From Caballeronia pedi (GTDB taxonomy: Bacteria; Pseudomonadota; Gammaproteobacteria; Burkholderiales; Burkholderiaceae): a stretch of 64,000 nt of DNA. Under the pieces are notes generated by a model, which saw only the letters and a list, made by a program, of their open reading frames with translations, ran no database searches and was not told where the DNA came from. Below, piece after piece: positions 54,327-63,794 of the stretch (position 1 is its first letter; each line of letters begins with the position of its first letter). Made by a program: the position numbers and the translations under genes. The DNA lies in the NCBI RefSeq assembly GCF_001544915.2, contig NZ_FCOE02000007.1:1-64000 (forward strand), written 5' to 3'.

Positions 54327-56302
54327 ATCGCCGCCGTCACGCGCGTAAGGCCTTCGCGCGTCAGATTGCGGTAGCGCGCGAGCGCCCACAGCGGGAAGAA
54401 CTTGCGATAACCGTGGTAGCGCAGATAGAACACGCGCGGAAACCCCGTCGCGGTGAAGCGCGTTTCGTCCCACAGGCCGTGCGCCTGTTGCGTCTTCAGC
54501 AGATAGCCGATGCCGCGCGCGACCGCCGGATGCTCGACGAGGCCCGCCGCCATCAGCCCGAGCAGCGCCCACGCCGTTTGCGACGCCGTGCTCGCCGCCT
54601 GCTCGTAACCGCGATAGTCGAGCTTGTAGCTCTCGCCGTCCTCGCCCCAGCCGCCGTCCGCATTCTGGATGCCGATGAGCCAGGCCGCCGCGCGTTCCAT
54701 GCGCGGATCGGTCGGCGCGACGCCCGCCGCGTTCAGCGCGGACATCGCCGACCAGGTGCCGTAGATGTAGTTCAGGCCCCAGCGCCCGTACCAGCTTCCA
54801 TCGCGCTCCTGATCCCTGACGATGTAGTCGAACGCGCGCCGCGCGGGCTCGCTGTTGAACGATGTCTCGCCGAGCTGCGCGAGCATCGACAGGCAGCGCG
54901 CGGAGACATCGACGGTCGGCGGATCGAGCAGCGCACCGTGATCCGAAAACGGAATGTTGTTCAGGTAGAACTGCGTGTTTTCCGGCTCGAACGCGCCCCA
55001 GCCGCCGTCGCTGCTCTGCATGCCGACGACCCATTCGCGTGCCCTCGCGATCGACTCGCCGTACAGCGCGGTGCCGTTCTCGCGATCGGCGCGTTCCATC
55101 GCCATCGCGACGACGGCCGTGTCGTCGACATCGGGGTAATGCGGGTTCGCGAACTGGAACGCCCAGCCGCCCGGCCGCACGTTCGGACGGCGTGAGACCC
55201 AGTCGCCGCGCACGTCGAGAATCTGCAGCGGCACCAGCCAGTCGAGGCCGCGCGCCACCGCCGAGCGCGCCTTCGGCATGCCGGTTTCGAGCAACGCGTG
55301 CGCCGCGAGCGAGGTATCCCACACCGGCGACAGACACGGCTGGCAATACGCCTCGCCATCGTCGGCTTCGTCGATGACGAGCAGCTTGTCGAGCGACTTG
55401 CGCGCGATCGCGCGGTGCGGATGCTCGGGCGGGTAGCCGAGCACGTCGTACATCATGACCGAGTTGGCCATCGCCGGGAAAATCGCGCCGAGACCGTCCT
55501 CGCCGTTCAGGCGCTCGTCGACGAAACGCACCGCTTCATCGATCGCGCGCTCGCGGCCGGCTTTCGGCAGCAGCGGGTCGGTTATGCGCAGAATCGAATC
55601 GACCACGCGGAAGAACGCGAACCAGCCGCGGCTCTGGTGCCCCGAGCGCGCCGGCATGCCGGTATTGACCGGCGGATTCGTGAACACTTCGTCGATGCGC
55701 ACGCCGCGCGGATTGCGCGCGCGCGGACGCTTCGCGTTGAGCACGAGCATCGGCACGATCACCGTGCGCGCCCAGTACGACACCTTCGACAGATGGAACG
55801 GGAACCACATCGGCAGACGCATGATCTCGACGGGCATCATCGGCACCGCGCGCCACGACACGACGCCGAACAGCGCGAGCAGGATGCGCGTGAACACGTT
55901 CACCTTCTCCGCGCCGCCGGCGGCGAGAATCGCGCGGCGGGCACGCTGCATGTGCTCGGCGTCGGGCGAATCGCCGATCATCTTCAGCGCGAAATACGCC
56001 TTCACGGTCGCGGAGACGTCCATCGCGCCGTCCGTGAAGAGCGGCCAGCCGCCGTCCTCGCGTTGAATGCGCCGCAGATAGCGGCCGATCTTCGCTTCGA
56101 GTTGGTCGTCCGCGGTCTCGCCGAGATAGTGGACGAGCAGCACGTATTCGGCCGGGATGGTTGCGTCCGCTTCGAGTTCGTAGAGCCAGTAGCCGTCCGG
56201 ATGCTGCGCCGCGAGCAGCGCGTCGGTGGCCTGGTTGACGGCGGCGTCGAGCGAGGCGCCCGGCACCTGCGCGCCCACGGCCGACAGGGATAAATCGTTC
56301 AT
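54323..56302 (-). CDS. shc: Squalene-hopene cyclase
   Basis: The cyclase converts squalene to hopene/hopanol at the cytoplasmic membrane. The 659-residue protein has the catalytic DVDD motif (YPDVDDTAVV; D391, D393, D394) and several QW repeats (QREDGGWPLF, QSSDGGWGAFEPEN, QERDGSWYGRWG, QNADGGWGEDGES). Length is normal for the family (hpnF). It overlaps hpnE by one base and hpnG by four. No internal stop or missing motif was seen. Confidence 0.97.
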   Translation of the reverse strand: MNDLSLSAVGAQVPGASLDAAVNQATDALLAAQHPDGYWLYELEADATIPAEYVLLVHYLGETADDQLEAKIGRYLRRIQREDGGWPLFTDGAMDVSATVKAYFALKMIGDSPDAEHMQRARRAILAAGGAEKVNVFTRILLALFGVVSWRAVPMMPVEIMRLPMWFPFHLSKVSYWARTVIVPMLVLNAKRPRARNPRGVRIDEVFTNPPVNTGMPARSGHQSRGWFAFFRVVDSILRITDPLLPKAGRERAIDEAVRFVDERLNGEDGLGAIFPAMANSVMMYDVLGYPPEHPHRAIARKSLDKLLVIDEADDGEAYCQPCLSPVWDTSLAAHALLETGMPKARSAVARGLDWLVPLQILDVRGDWVSRRPNVRPGGWAFQFANPHYPDVDDTAVVAMAMERADRENGTALYGESIARAREWVVGMQSSDGGWGAFEPENTQFYLNNIPFSDHGALLDPPTVDVSARCLSMLAQLGETSFNSEPARRAFDYIVRDQERDGSWYGRWGLNYIYGTWSAMSALNAAGVAPTDPRMERAAAWLIGIQNADGGWGEDGESYKLDYRGYEQAASTASQTAWALLGLMAAGLVEHPAVARGIGYLLKTQQAHGLWDETRFTATGFPRVFYLRYHGYRKFFPLWALARYRNLTREGLTRVTAAM

Positions 56303-57576
56303 CAGCGTTCCATCGATGGGTTCAACAGCGCGTCCGCGGCCTTCTGGCCGGAACGGATCGCGCCTTCGATCGTCGCGGGCAGGCCGGTCGCCGTCCAGTC
56401 GCCCGCGAGCGTGAAATTGTGCCAGCGCGTGCGCGTGGCGGCCCGCAAACCTTCCTGCGCGGGCACGGCGGCAAACGTCGCGTGTTCCTCGACGACGACT
56501 TGCCACGGCGGTATCGGCACGGCCGGCATGCGCACGGCCTGCGCCGTCTCCTGCCACACCGCCCGCGCGATGTCTTCGTGCGGCGTCGCGAGCCAGCGGT
56601 CCGCACTCGCGAGCGTGACGGAGAGCCGCCCGTCGGCCGCGCAAATCCGGTCCGACATGCCGTTGACGACGCACGTCAGCGGCTGAATGCCGTTCGGCGC
56701 GTCGGCGGCGAAATGCACGGTGACGATCGCGCGCGATGCATCCGGCGCGCTCAGGTCAGGCACCAGCCGGCGCGCCGCATCGGGCGGCACGGCGAGCACG
56801 ACGCCGTCGCCCGCGCCGAGCGTGATCGGCTCCGCGCCTTCGAAAGCCAGCGAGCTTACACGCTCCCTCGAATCCGTGCCCGATACGCCGATGCCCGCGA
56901 CGCGCGAACCGAGCCGGATTTCCGCGCCGCCATACTGCAAAAGCCGCAGCGCCGGTTCGACGAACGCATGCGACAGCCCGCTTCTCGCGATGAGCGGCCG
57001 GCACGCCTCCCCGCCCTGCGCGACCGTCTCGCGCAGCAGGCCGGCAGCGAGCGCCGCACTCGCCTCCGAAGGATCGGCGTTGAGCATCGCGCGCAACAGC
57101 GGGCGCGCGAGCAGTTGCCACACGCGATCCTTGCTGCGCACCGATTCCTCGACGGTGCGCCCCGGCTTCGCCCAGAGCAGCGGCAGGAACGGCAGATAAT
57201 CGGCGGGCTGCGTGCCGGGCACGCGCGCGTCGGCGTCGAAGGTCCAGCGCGGCAGGCGGCCCGTCGACATGCGGACCGTCCACGCATCGCCGGTAGCGAC
57301 ATCGAAGAACGGATATTCGGGATGCGCCGGGCCGAGCAGCGTTTCCGCCGCGCCGATCGTGCGCAGATAGGCGATCGCCGAATAATTGCCTGAAAGCAGC
57401 AGATGATTGCCGTTGTCGAGCGTGGCGCCGAGCCGGGTATCGAAGAAGGAGCGGCAGCGCCCGCCCGCGTGCGGCGCCGCTTCGTGCAGCACGACGCGCG
57501 CGCCGCGCCGCTGCGCCTCGACCGCGGCGGCGAGGCCGGCCACGCCCGCGCCGACGACGATGACCCGCCGGGACAT
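56302..57576 (-). CDS. hpnE: Squalene-associated FAD-dependent desaturase HpnE
   Basis: HpnE completes the HpnCDE route by reducing hydroxysqualene to squalene. The 424-residue flavoprotein has the N-terminal FAD site (VIVVGAGVAGLAAAVEAQRR, then GGRCRSF) and a C-terminal FAD-contact region (NFTLAGDWTATGLPATIEGA). The start is set by the Rossmann motif and by a one-base overlap with the hpnD stop. The longer upstream frame is a shadow of hpnD. Confidence 0.95.
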   Translation of the reverse strand: MSRRVIVVGAGVAGLAAAVEAQRRGARVVLHEAAPHAGGRCRSFFDTRLGATLDNGNHLLLSGNYSAIAYLRTIGAAETLLGPAHPEYPFFDVATGDAWTVRMSTGRLPRWTFDADARVPGTQPADYLPFLPLLWAKPGRTVEESVRSKDRVWQLLARPLLRAMLNADPSEASAALAAGLLRETVAQGGEACRPLIARSGLSHAFVEPALRLLQYGGAEIRLGSRVAGIGVSGTDSRERVSSLAFEGAEPITLGAGDGVVLAVPPDAARRLVPDLSAPDASRAIVTVHFAADAPNGIQPLTCVVNGMSDRICAADGRLSVTLASADRWLATPHEDIARAVWQETAQAVRMPAVPIPPWQVVVEEHATFAAVPAQEGLRAATRTRWHNFTLAGDWTATGLPATIEGAIRSGQKAADALLNPSMER

Positions 57577-58424
57577 CAGATCAGGTTGCGCGCCACGATC
57601 CACAGCAGGCGCGAACGCGGCGTCCGCACGCGCGTGCGCGGCAGGTCGAAGCCGCGTTTCAGATTGGCGTCGAGCACGGTCCGATACGCCGCCGACATGA
57701 TGCGCGGCGCGCGCACCAGAGCACGCGGCGAGGCCGCCATGATCGCGTCGGATTGTTTGTAGTGGCCCTTCGCGCGTTCGGCGAGCACGGCGCACACGCG
57801 CGGCAGGCGCGCATCGCCGACGATGCTCGCCGGATCGCTGGTCGAAATGCCTTCGCGCGCGAGCAGTTCGCGCGGCAGATACACGCGGCCGATTTCCGCG
57901 TCCTCGTCGATATCGCGCAGGATGTTGGTCAGTTGCAGCGCGCGCCCGAGATGATGCGCGAGCCGCCGCCCGGCGTCCTCGTGCATCCCGAAGATTCTCA
58001 CCGACAGCCGCCCGACCGCGCTCGCCACGCGATCGCAATACAGGTCGAGCGTGGCTTCGTCGGGCGCGACGATATCGCCGGCGGCGTCCATCGCCATGCC
58101 GTCGATCACGGCCTGGAAGTCGTCGCGGGAAAGCTGGAAAGCCTGGATGTGGCGCGTGAGTGCTTCGAGCGATCGCTTCGGCGCGCCGGCGTAGCACGCG
58201 TCGATGTCGGCGCGCCACTGGTCGAGCGCGAGCGCGCGCTCGCGGCGCGGGAGCGTGCCTTCGTCGGCGATATCGTCGACCGCGCGGCAGAACGCGTAAA
58301 TCTGGTACATCGCGTCCCGCTGCTCGGCGGGAAGGATGCGCATCGCGAGATAGAACGAGCTTCCCGACGACGTTTTCGCGGCGTCTGGAGCAGGATCGTC
58401 AGCGATGATGTTGGAAACGGCCAA
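57576..58424 (-). CDS. hpnD: Presqualene diphosphate synthase HpnD
   Basis: HpnD condenses two farnesyl diphosphates to presqualene diphosphate. The 282-residue protein has both Asp-rich metal motifs (RAVDDIADEG and LQLTNILRDIDEDA) and YLPRELLAREG, typical of the squalene/phytoene synthase family. It is the first gene of the minus-strand operon. HpnC, which normally precedes it and converts presqualene diphosphate to hydroxysqualene, is not in the window. Confidence 0.95.
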   Translation of the reverse strand: MAVSNIIADDPAPDAAKTSSGSSFYLAMRILPAEQRDAMYQIYAFCRAVDDIADEGTLPRRERALALDQWRADIDACYAGAPKRSLEALTRHIQAFQLSRDDFQAVIDGMAMDAAGDIVAPDEATLDLYCDRVASAVGRLSVRIFGMHEDAGRRLAHHLGRALQLTNILRDIDEDAEIGRVYLPRELLAREGISTSDPASIVGDARLPRVCAVLAERAKGHYKQSDAIMAASPRALVRAPRIMSAAYRTVLDANLKRGFDLPRTRVRTPRSRLLWIVARNLI

Positions 58425-58658
58425 GACGAACTCCGCTGTGGCGCCCCCAAGGGCAAATTAAGAGATCAGGCGCCAGTCTCGATGCAACCCGACGCGCGCG
58501 GAACCACCTGGCGCTGTGCGGGAGAATCGAAGAGAAAGAGCCGGCGCGAGCCGGCTGCGACTGCGCCGGAAGCGGCAAAGAGTATATCAATTCTTTGCCT
58601 GATTGCGCCTAAGCCGCACGGGACGCGCGGGCCGGGGCGCGGCGCGCCGGGCGACGGT

Positions 58659-59606
58659 TCAGGCGAACCCCACCGCCCGGTTCCGCCCTTCGCGCTTGGC
58701 GGTATAGAGCGCCGCATCGGCCTCGTTGATGAGCGCCTCGTAAGACGACGTCACCTCCGTGCGCGCACGCGCCACGCCCACGCTCGCCGTGACCGGCACG
58801 GGCGCGCCCTGCACGTCGATGGGCGTCTCGCAGATCGCGCGGCGCACTTTCTCGGCGACGATCATCGCGTCCTCGAAAGGCGTGCACGGCAGCAGCAGCG
58901 CGAATTCCTCGCCGCCGAAGCGCCCGAACACGTCCTGCACGCGCACGCTCTTCGCGACGCGCTCGGCCATCACACGCAACACCGTGTCGCCGACGAGATG
59001 GCCGAGATCGTCGTTGATGCGCTTGAAGTGGTCGAGATCGAACAGCAGCATCGACAGCTCGCCGCCGTAGCGCTGCCAGCGCGAAAACTCGTCGCGCAGG
59101 CGCAGCTCGAAATAGCGCCGGTTCGCGATGCCGGTCAACCCGTCGCGGTCGGCGAACTCCTGCAGCTTCGCCACGGCTTCGTCGCGGGCGCGCTGCATCA
59201 TGCTCGCGTGCGTCGCGTCGGAAATCGTCACGCAGACGGCGCGCACCTCGCGCTCCAGCGTGAGCGGCATGAAGGTGCAGTCCTGCTGCATGAAGTCGAC
59301 GCCGCCGGTGATCGGCCGGTCATGGTCGAACTTGAAGAGATACGGCCGCTGCTCCCACGAGCTGAACGCGAAGCTGCCGAGCTGGAACACGCTTTCGATC
59401 TTGCGCGTGAGCCACACGCGCGGCAGTTCCGGGAAGCTCGCGAAGATGGATTTGCCCGTCACCTGCTCGGCGGTCTTGCCGCTGTGGTCCTGCATGAAGC
59501 GGTTCCACATCAGCACGTTCAGGTCGCGATCGAGCACGAAGATGCCGAAGCCGACGCGCTCGATCACGAGTTCGGAGAGCGCGTGCCGCAGTTCGTCCAT
59601 GCTCAC
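58659..59606 (-). CDS. PAS-GGDEF diguanylate cyclase
   Basis: The protein has an N-terminal PAS domain (VIERVGFGIFVLDRDLNVLM, then WNRFMQDHSGKTAEQVTGKS) and a C-terminal GGDEF domain with the active-site sequence RFGGEEFALLL, so c-di-GMP synthesis is expected. An upstream RxxD inhibitory site is not evident. A GTG start at 59606 overlaps the CheC-like stop (GTGA, 315 residues); ATG at 59600 is the alternative (313). It is the third gene of the operon. Confidence 0.92.
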   Translation of the reverse strand: MSMDELRHALSELVIERVGFGIFVLDRDLNVLMWNRFMQDHSGKTAEQVTGKSIFASFPELPRVWLTRKIESVFQLGSFAFSSWEQRPYLFKFDHDRPITGGVDFMQQDCTFMPLTLEREVRAVCVTISDATHASMMQRARDEAVAKLQEFADRDGLTGIANRRYFELRLRDEFSRWQRYGGELSMLLFDLDHFKRINDDLGHLVGDTVLRVMAERVAKSVRVQDVFGRFGGEEFALLLPCTPFEDAMIVAEKVRRAICETPIDVQGAPVPVTASVGVARARTEVTSSYEALINEADAALYTAKREGRNRAVGFA

Positions 59607-60226
59607 AGACTCGACAGCAGCGCGTCGAGCGCTTCGTTCAGATGCGCGATGGCGTCTTCGGCCATCAGCATCACGAGGTGCGCGCGAAAGCTGTGGTCTT
59701 CGAGCGCGAAATTCACTTCGAGCAGCAGGGCGGTCTTCCAGGCGAGCATCGCGGGCTGGAAGACATCGTCGAGCCCGATTTCCATGCCGAGCATGCCCGG
59801 CGGCGAAAAGATCGGCGAGCGGCCGAGGCGGTCGAGAATGCACGACACGCACGCGCCCATCAGCACGGTGGCGACGTCGAACACGAGTTCCGTGCGCGTC
59901 GTCGTTTCATAGGTGGATTTGGTGTACGGATCGTCGACGAGCGCGCACAACTGATCGACGCTGCCGCTCTTGCACAGCACGATCGCCTCGCCCTTGATGT
60001 CCGAGCGAAAGCCTTGGCGCACGGCCGTGACCGTATCGGTGATGCCGGTCATCTCGGAGAGCGCGGCGGACGCCTCGGCCACGCTCACCACGCGCACGCG
60101 CGGCACCGACAGTTCGATGAACGTGCCGAGCAGCTTCGACAGGCGCGTCGCGGCCTGGCCCATCGCCATATTGGCGACTTCCTGCAGCGCGTCGCGCTGG
60201 TCTTCGTTCAGTGCGGCATCAACCAT
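59603..60226 (-). CDS. CheC-like phosphatase of a response regulator
   Basis: The 207-residue protein has one intact CheC/CheX phosphatase motif: D12-x3-E16-x2-N19-x22-P42 (DALQEVANMAMG through ELSVP). The symmetric second site keeps the spacing but not the residues (E113, D117, T120, P143), so one catalytic centre is expected. CheC removes phosphate from CheY. It overlaps the CheY-like gene by eight bases, and that receiver is its natural target. Confidence 0.9.
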   Translation of the reverse strand: MVDAALNEDQRDALQEVANMAMGQAATRLSKLLGTFIELSVPRVRVVSVAEASAALSEMTGITDTVTAVRQGFRSDIKGEAIVLCKSGSVDQLCALVDDPYTKSTYETTTRTELVFDVATVLMGACVSCILDRLGRSPIFSPPGMLGMEIGLDDVFQPAMLAWKTALLLEVNFALEDHSFRAHLVMLMAEDAIAHLNEALDALLSSL

Positions 60227-60587
60227 GGAGTCCGTACTCCTTCAAAACGGGGCGCAGCGCTTCGGGCGTCACCGGCTTCGGCAGGAACGCGACCGCCCCG
60301 AGCGCGCGCACGCGTTCCTGGGCCATCGGCTGCACATCGGCGGACACGACGATCACGAAGGTGTTCAGGTCCTCGTGCTGCAAGGCGTCGAGCACCTGAT
60401 AGCCGGTCATGTCGGGCATCGTCAGATCGAGAAACATGACCGACGCGCGGCCCGCCCGGTAATGGTCGAGCGCCTCGCGCCCGTTGGTGGCGTAGGAGAT
60501 CTCGACGTCCCACTCCGGGGGCAGCGCGCGCGTCAGCACCTTGCGCGCGAGCAGGGAATCATCGGCAATGACAATCGGCAACGGCAT
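60219..60587 (-). CDS. Single-domain response regulator (CheY-like)
   Basis: The 122-residue protein is a lone receiver: acidic pair in IVIADDSLLARKVL, phospho-acceptor in VMFLDLTMPDMTG, switch Ser in VIVVSADVQ and conserved Lys in FLPKPVTPE. It has no output domain and would act by protein contact. It is the first gene of the operon with the CheC-like phosphatase and diguanylate cyclase, suggesting a phospho-switch on c-di-GMP production. The upstream frame extension is not coding. Confidence 0.93.
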   Translation of the reverse strand: MPLPIVIADDSLLARKVLTRALPPEWDVEISYATNGREALDHYRAGRASVMFLDLTMPDMTGYQVLDALQHEDLNTFVIVVSADVQPMAQERVRALGAVAFLPKPVTPEALRPVLKEYGLHG

Positions 60588-61373
60588 GGTCGGCAGGATC
60601 TCTTGGGCGTTTTTGGGCTGGGCACGGTCGAGCCGCACACACGGCATGCTCTCGCATGTGATTACGGCATCCGCGCGGCAATCTTTATGGGGATCTTTAC
60701 GGCGAGATCGGTGTGAGCGCGCGGGTCCGGCGAAAGTGCGGACGCTGTCGCAGATCCAGTTCGGCGGCGATGAGCCAGGCGCGCCGCCGGCGCACATGCG
60801 CGCGCCAGGCGGCGGGCGTGCGCTGCGTGATCAGATGTTGGCTCCCGACCGGCGTCATGTTGCCTGCCCCCTGCGTGATCCGGACCTGCCGGATCGTGGC
60901 CTTCCTCTCCCCAAACGGTCGCGCTGCCCACCGGCGTATTCGCCTTGCAGGCCGTACTGCTTCCCCGTCGCGCGCCGTGAGGCTGCTTTTTATCTCCGAA
61001 GCGCGCTCTGGCGGCGCGTACATCGGAGGATTGCATTGTCTGACTATCAGAATGTCAAAGCAACTCGCCAAAGCGCAAAGCCAGAATTAATCCGACGAAA
61101 CGGGATCGTAATGAGGGAGATTTAGCTCACCGTCTCTCGGTATGGTACGTTGTCATCCTTTTGTGTACGTTTGCGCTACCGATAATCTCGCTAACTGTGC
61201 GCGGCGTCTGAGGTTTTCCTCGAATCTCGCGCGCGCTGCAAGGATCCGACCGGCATGCTTCCTGCATCCTACTTGCGGCTACACCGCCCGCGCTTGATGG
61301 GCGGCCCACGGGCGCCCGTCGCAGCGAACCAACGGCGCGAACTTCGAGTAAGTTTTCCAATTCGCTGCCAAAA
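60588..61373. other. Long divergent intergenic region
   Basis: The 786 bases separate the CheY-like operon from the hybrid kinase gene. Coding-like composition persists in part, but no long frame resembles a family. The only modest candidate is a 53-codon frame at 60697-60858 on the minus strand. The last 300 bases are AT-richer and probably hold the kinase promoter; no clear consensus was found. Confidence 0.45.
60697..60858 (-). CDS. Possible small Arg-rich protein
   Basis: A 53-codon frame (MTPVGSQHLITQRTPAAWRA, then HVRRRRAWLIAAELDLRQR) follows an AGGGGG element 11 bases before the ATG. It could form two helices. There is no family match I can name and no coupling to the neighbouring operon, so it may be spurious. 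Confidence 0.22.
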   Translation of the reverse strand: MTPVGSQHLITQRTPAAWRAHVRRRRAWLIAAELDLRQRPHFRRTRALTPISP

Positions 61374-63614
61374 ATGACGCTGCAACGTGAGGAGTCCGAC
61401 GCCGAATCCGCGGCGGAACCATGGCAGGAAGAACCGCCGTTCCCGGTGGTTCCCGAGCGCAACTTCGCCGCGCAGCGCCTGACGCTTTACGCCCTGCTCG
61501 TCGCCGCGATCGTGCTGCCCTGCGTGTACGTCGCCATCACCGCCTTTACCGATTACCACGCGCGCGTCGCCGATGCCTCCGAGATCGTCGCGCGCAATGC
61601 ACGCGTCGCCGAGGAGCACGCGCTCAAGGTCTTCGATCTCAACGTCACGCTGAACGAGCGCATCGTCGATCTGCTCGACGACCTCGACGCCGACGCGATC
61701 CTTCGCGACAGCGCGACCATCCACCAGCGCCTCAAGGCGATCAGCACGAGCTACCAGCAGGTTGCGGCCGCGTCGGTGTTCGGCCCCGATGGCAGGCTGC
61801 TCGCGACCAGCCGCGTCTGGCCGACGCCCGATATCTCGGTTGCGAACCGCGAGGACTTCGGCGGGCTGCGCGCGGGTCAGCAGATCGAGCAGATTTCCCG
61901 CGTGATGATCGGCCGCGTGGCCGGCGAACAGGTCTTCAATACGGCGGTCGCGCGCCTGACGCCCGCGGGCAAGTTCGACGGCATCGTGTCGATCGCGCTG
62001 CGGCCGTCGTATTTCGGCGCGTTCTATCGCGAGTTGATCGGCGACAACCCGAGCGTTTCGCTCGGCCTGTCGCGCTCGGACGGCGAAGTGCTCGCGTGGT
62101 TTCCGCCGCGCCCGGCCGACCGCATGGCGCTCGCGGCCAGTTCGCCGCTGCGCGACGCGTACGTCGCGGGTCGCAGGAGCGGCGTGGTGAAGATGGTCTC
62201 CGGGCTCGACAACCAATTGAAGATCGTCGCGTTCCGGCGCGTCGGCACGTATCCGATCTACGTATCGAGCGGTTATCCGATCGCGACAATCTGGGCCGCG
62301 TGGTGGCGGCATCTGAGCGTGCTCGCGCTCTCCATCTTCGCGCCGTGCGTCGTGCTGTGGGCGGTCATCGGCCAGTCGCTGCGGCGGCTCGCGACGGAAC
62401 AGGAAGCATGGGAGCGCTGGCAGGCCGAGGCGTCGATGCGCCGCTCGATCGAATCCGCCTACCGGCAGGCGCGCAAGATGGAAGCGCTCGGCAATCTCGT
62501 CGGCAGCGTCGCGCATGATTTCAACAATCTGCTGATGATCGTCTCGACCAACGTGCAGATCGCGCGGCGGCGCGGCGCGGCCGGCCTCGACCGCGAACTG
62601 TCCGCGATGGAGCGCGCGTTGAAGAGCGGCCAGTCGCTGACCCGGCAACTGCTCGGCGTCGCGCGCAAGCAGCCGTTACGCAGCGAGATCATCGGCATCG
62701 GCAAATGGGTGCCGGCGGGGCGCGAGCTGCTGCGCGCATCGCTCGGGGCGAAGGTGGCGCTCAATGTCGAGGTCGCGCCGGACGTGTGGGCGATCCGCGT
62801 CGATCCGGCGGAACTGGAGCTTGCGCTGATCAACGTCGCAGTGAACGCGCGCGACGCGATGCCCAATGGCGGCACCTTCACCGTGCGCGCCGACAACGTG
62901 CGCTTTCGTCACGAGGACGGCTTTCCCATCACCGGCGAATTCGTGCAGATCAAGCTGGAGGACAACGGCTTCGGCATGAGTTCGGACGTGCTCGGCCGCG
63001 CGTTCGAGCCGCTTTTCACGACCAAGCCGAAAGGCATGGGCACGGGTCTCGGCCTGCCGCAGGTCTTCGCGTTCTGCGAGCGCGCGGGCGGGCTCGCGAC
63101 GATCGACAGCGCGATCGGCGCGGGCACCGCCGTGCGCCTTTATCTGCCGCGCGCGGCGGCGGGCGCGCCGGGCTCGGCCACGGTGGAAGAACGCACCGCG
63201 GCGCCGGAAGCGGACGGTCTGCGCGTGCTCTTGGTCGAAGACAACGAAGAAGTCGCGGCAGGCACCGAGGCGCTGCTGACGATGATGGGCCACCGCGTCA
63301 CCTACGTCTTCAACGCCGATGCCGCCGCCACCGTGCTCGAAGCCGCGCGCGCCGAAGCCCCGGCCGATTTCCCGTTCGACGTCGTCTTGTCCGACATCCA
63401 CATGCCGGGGCAGATGAACGGCATCGATCTCGCGGAGATGCTGCAACGCTTCGAGCCGCACGTTCCGGTGATCCTCGTCACGGGCTACGCGGAAGAGCTG
63501 GACCGCGCGCGGCGGGTCGGTGCGCGCGTGCTGTCGAAGCCGTTCGACATTGCGCTACTCGACTCGCTGTTGCGCGCGATCCGCGAGCGCGCGGCACGCT
63601 CCGTCGATCGTTGA
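61374..63614 (+). CDS. Hybrid sensor histidine kinase with periplasmic Cache-type sensor and receiver
   Basis: The 746-residue protein has a helix at about 35-58, a periplasmic sensor (about 60-305; SYQQVAAASVFGPDGRLLAT, KMVSGLDNQLKIVAFRRVGT) of the dCache kind, a second helix (about 307-330), a kinase core with an NtrB-like phospho-acceptor (SVAHDFNNLLMI, H381), an HATPase domain (KGMGTGLGLPQVFAFCERAG) and a C-terminal receiver (VVLSDIHMPGQMNG, D674). The HDFNN form is typical of hybrid kinases that signal through their own receiver. No partner regulator is adjacent. Confidence 0.92.
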   Translation: MTLQREESDAESAAEPWQEEPPFPVVPERNFAAQRLTLYALLVAAIVLPCVYVAITAFTDYHARVADASEIVARNARVAEEHALKVFDLNVTLNERIVDLLDDLDADAILRDSATIHQRLKAISTSYQQVAAASVFGPDGRLLATSRVWPTPDISVANREDFGGLRAGQQIEQISRVMIGRVAGEQVFNTAVARLTPAGKFDGIVSIALRPSYFGAFYRELIGDNPSVSLGLSRSDGEVLAWFPPRPADRMALAASSPLRDAYVAGRRSGVVKMVSGLDNQLKIVAFRRVGTYPIYVSSGYPIATIWAAWWRHLSVLALSIFAPCVVLWAVIGQSLRRLATEQEAWERWQAEASMRRSIESAYRQARKMEALGNLVGSVAHDFNNLLMIVSTNVQIARRRGAAGLDRELSAMERALKSGQSLTRQLLGVARKQPLRSEIIGIGKWVPAGRELLRASLGAKVALNVEVAPDVWAIRVDPAELELALINVAVNARDAMPNGGTFTVRADNVRFRHEDGFPITGEFVQIKLEDNGFGMSSDVLGRAFEPLFTTKPKGMGTGLGLPQVFAFCERAGGLATIDSAIGAGTAVRLYLPRAAAGAPGSATVEERTAAPEADGLRVLLVEDNEEVAAGTEALLTMMGHRVTYVFNADAAATVLEAARAEAPADFPFDVVLSDIHMPGQMNGIDLAEMLQRFEPHVPVILVTGYAEELDRARRVGARVLSKPFDIALLDSLLRAIRERAARSVDR

Positions 63615-63707
63615 ATTCCGCGCAACGGTTTCGTTTTTTGTACGCGCCGTTGTAAAAGCGGCGCGCATCTTTCCGTCCGCCTTCCTGCCCGCGCCGCCTG
63701 CGCGCAT

Positions 63708-63724
63708 CCGGCACGCGAGTTGCG
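63708..63724 (+). promoter_or_regulatory. Sigma-54-type promoter (-24/-12)
   Basis: CGGCACGCGAGTTGCG fits GGCACG-N4-TTGC with exact GG-N10-GC spacing; only the outermost T is changed. The start point would be near 63735, about 60 bases before the stress-protein ATG. Confidence 0.65.
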
Positions 63725-63794
63725 TAATCGACGATATGTCCGGCGACCCGTTATCGCCGATTTTCGGAATTCCGCCCATCCGCAGGAGGCGTAA

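Noticed and set aside
60541-61125. 194-codon plus-strand frame overlapping the CheY-like gene
   Set aside because: It begins antisense to a clear receiver gene, has a shadow-like Arg/Pro composition and no domain.
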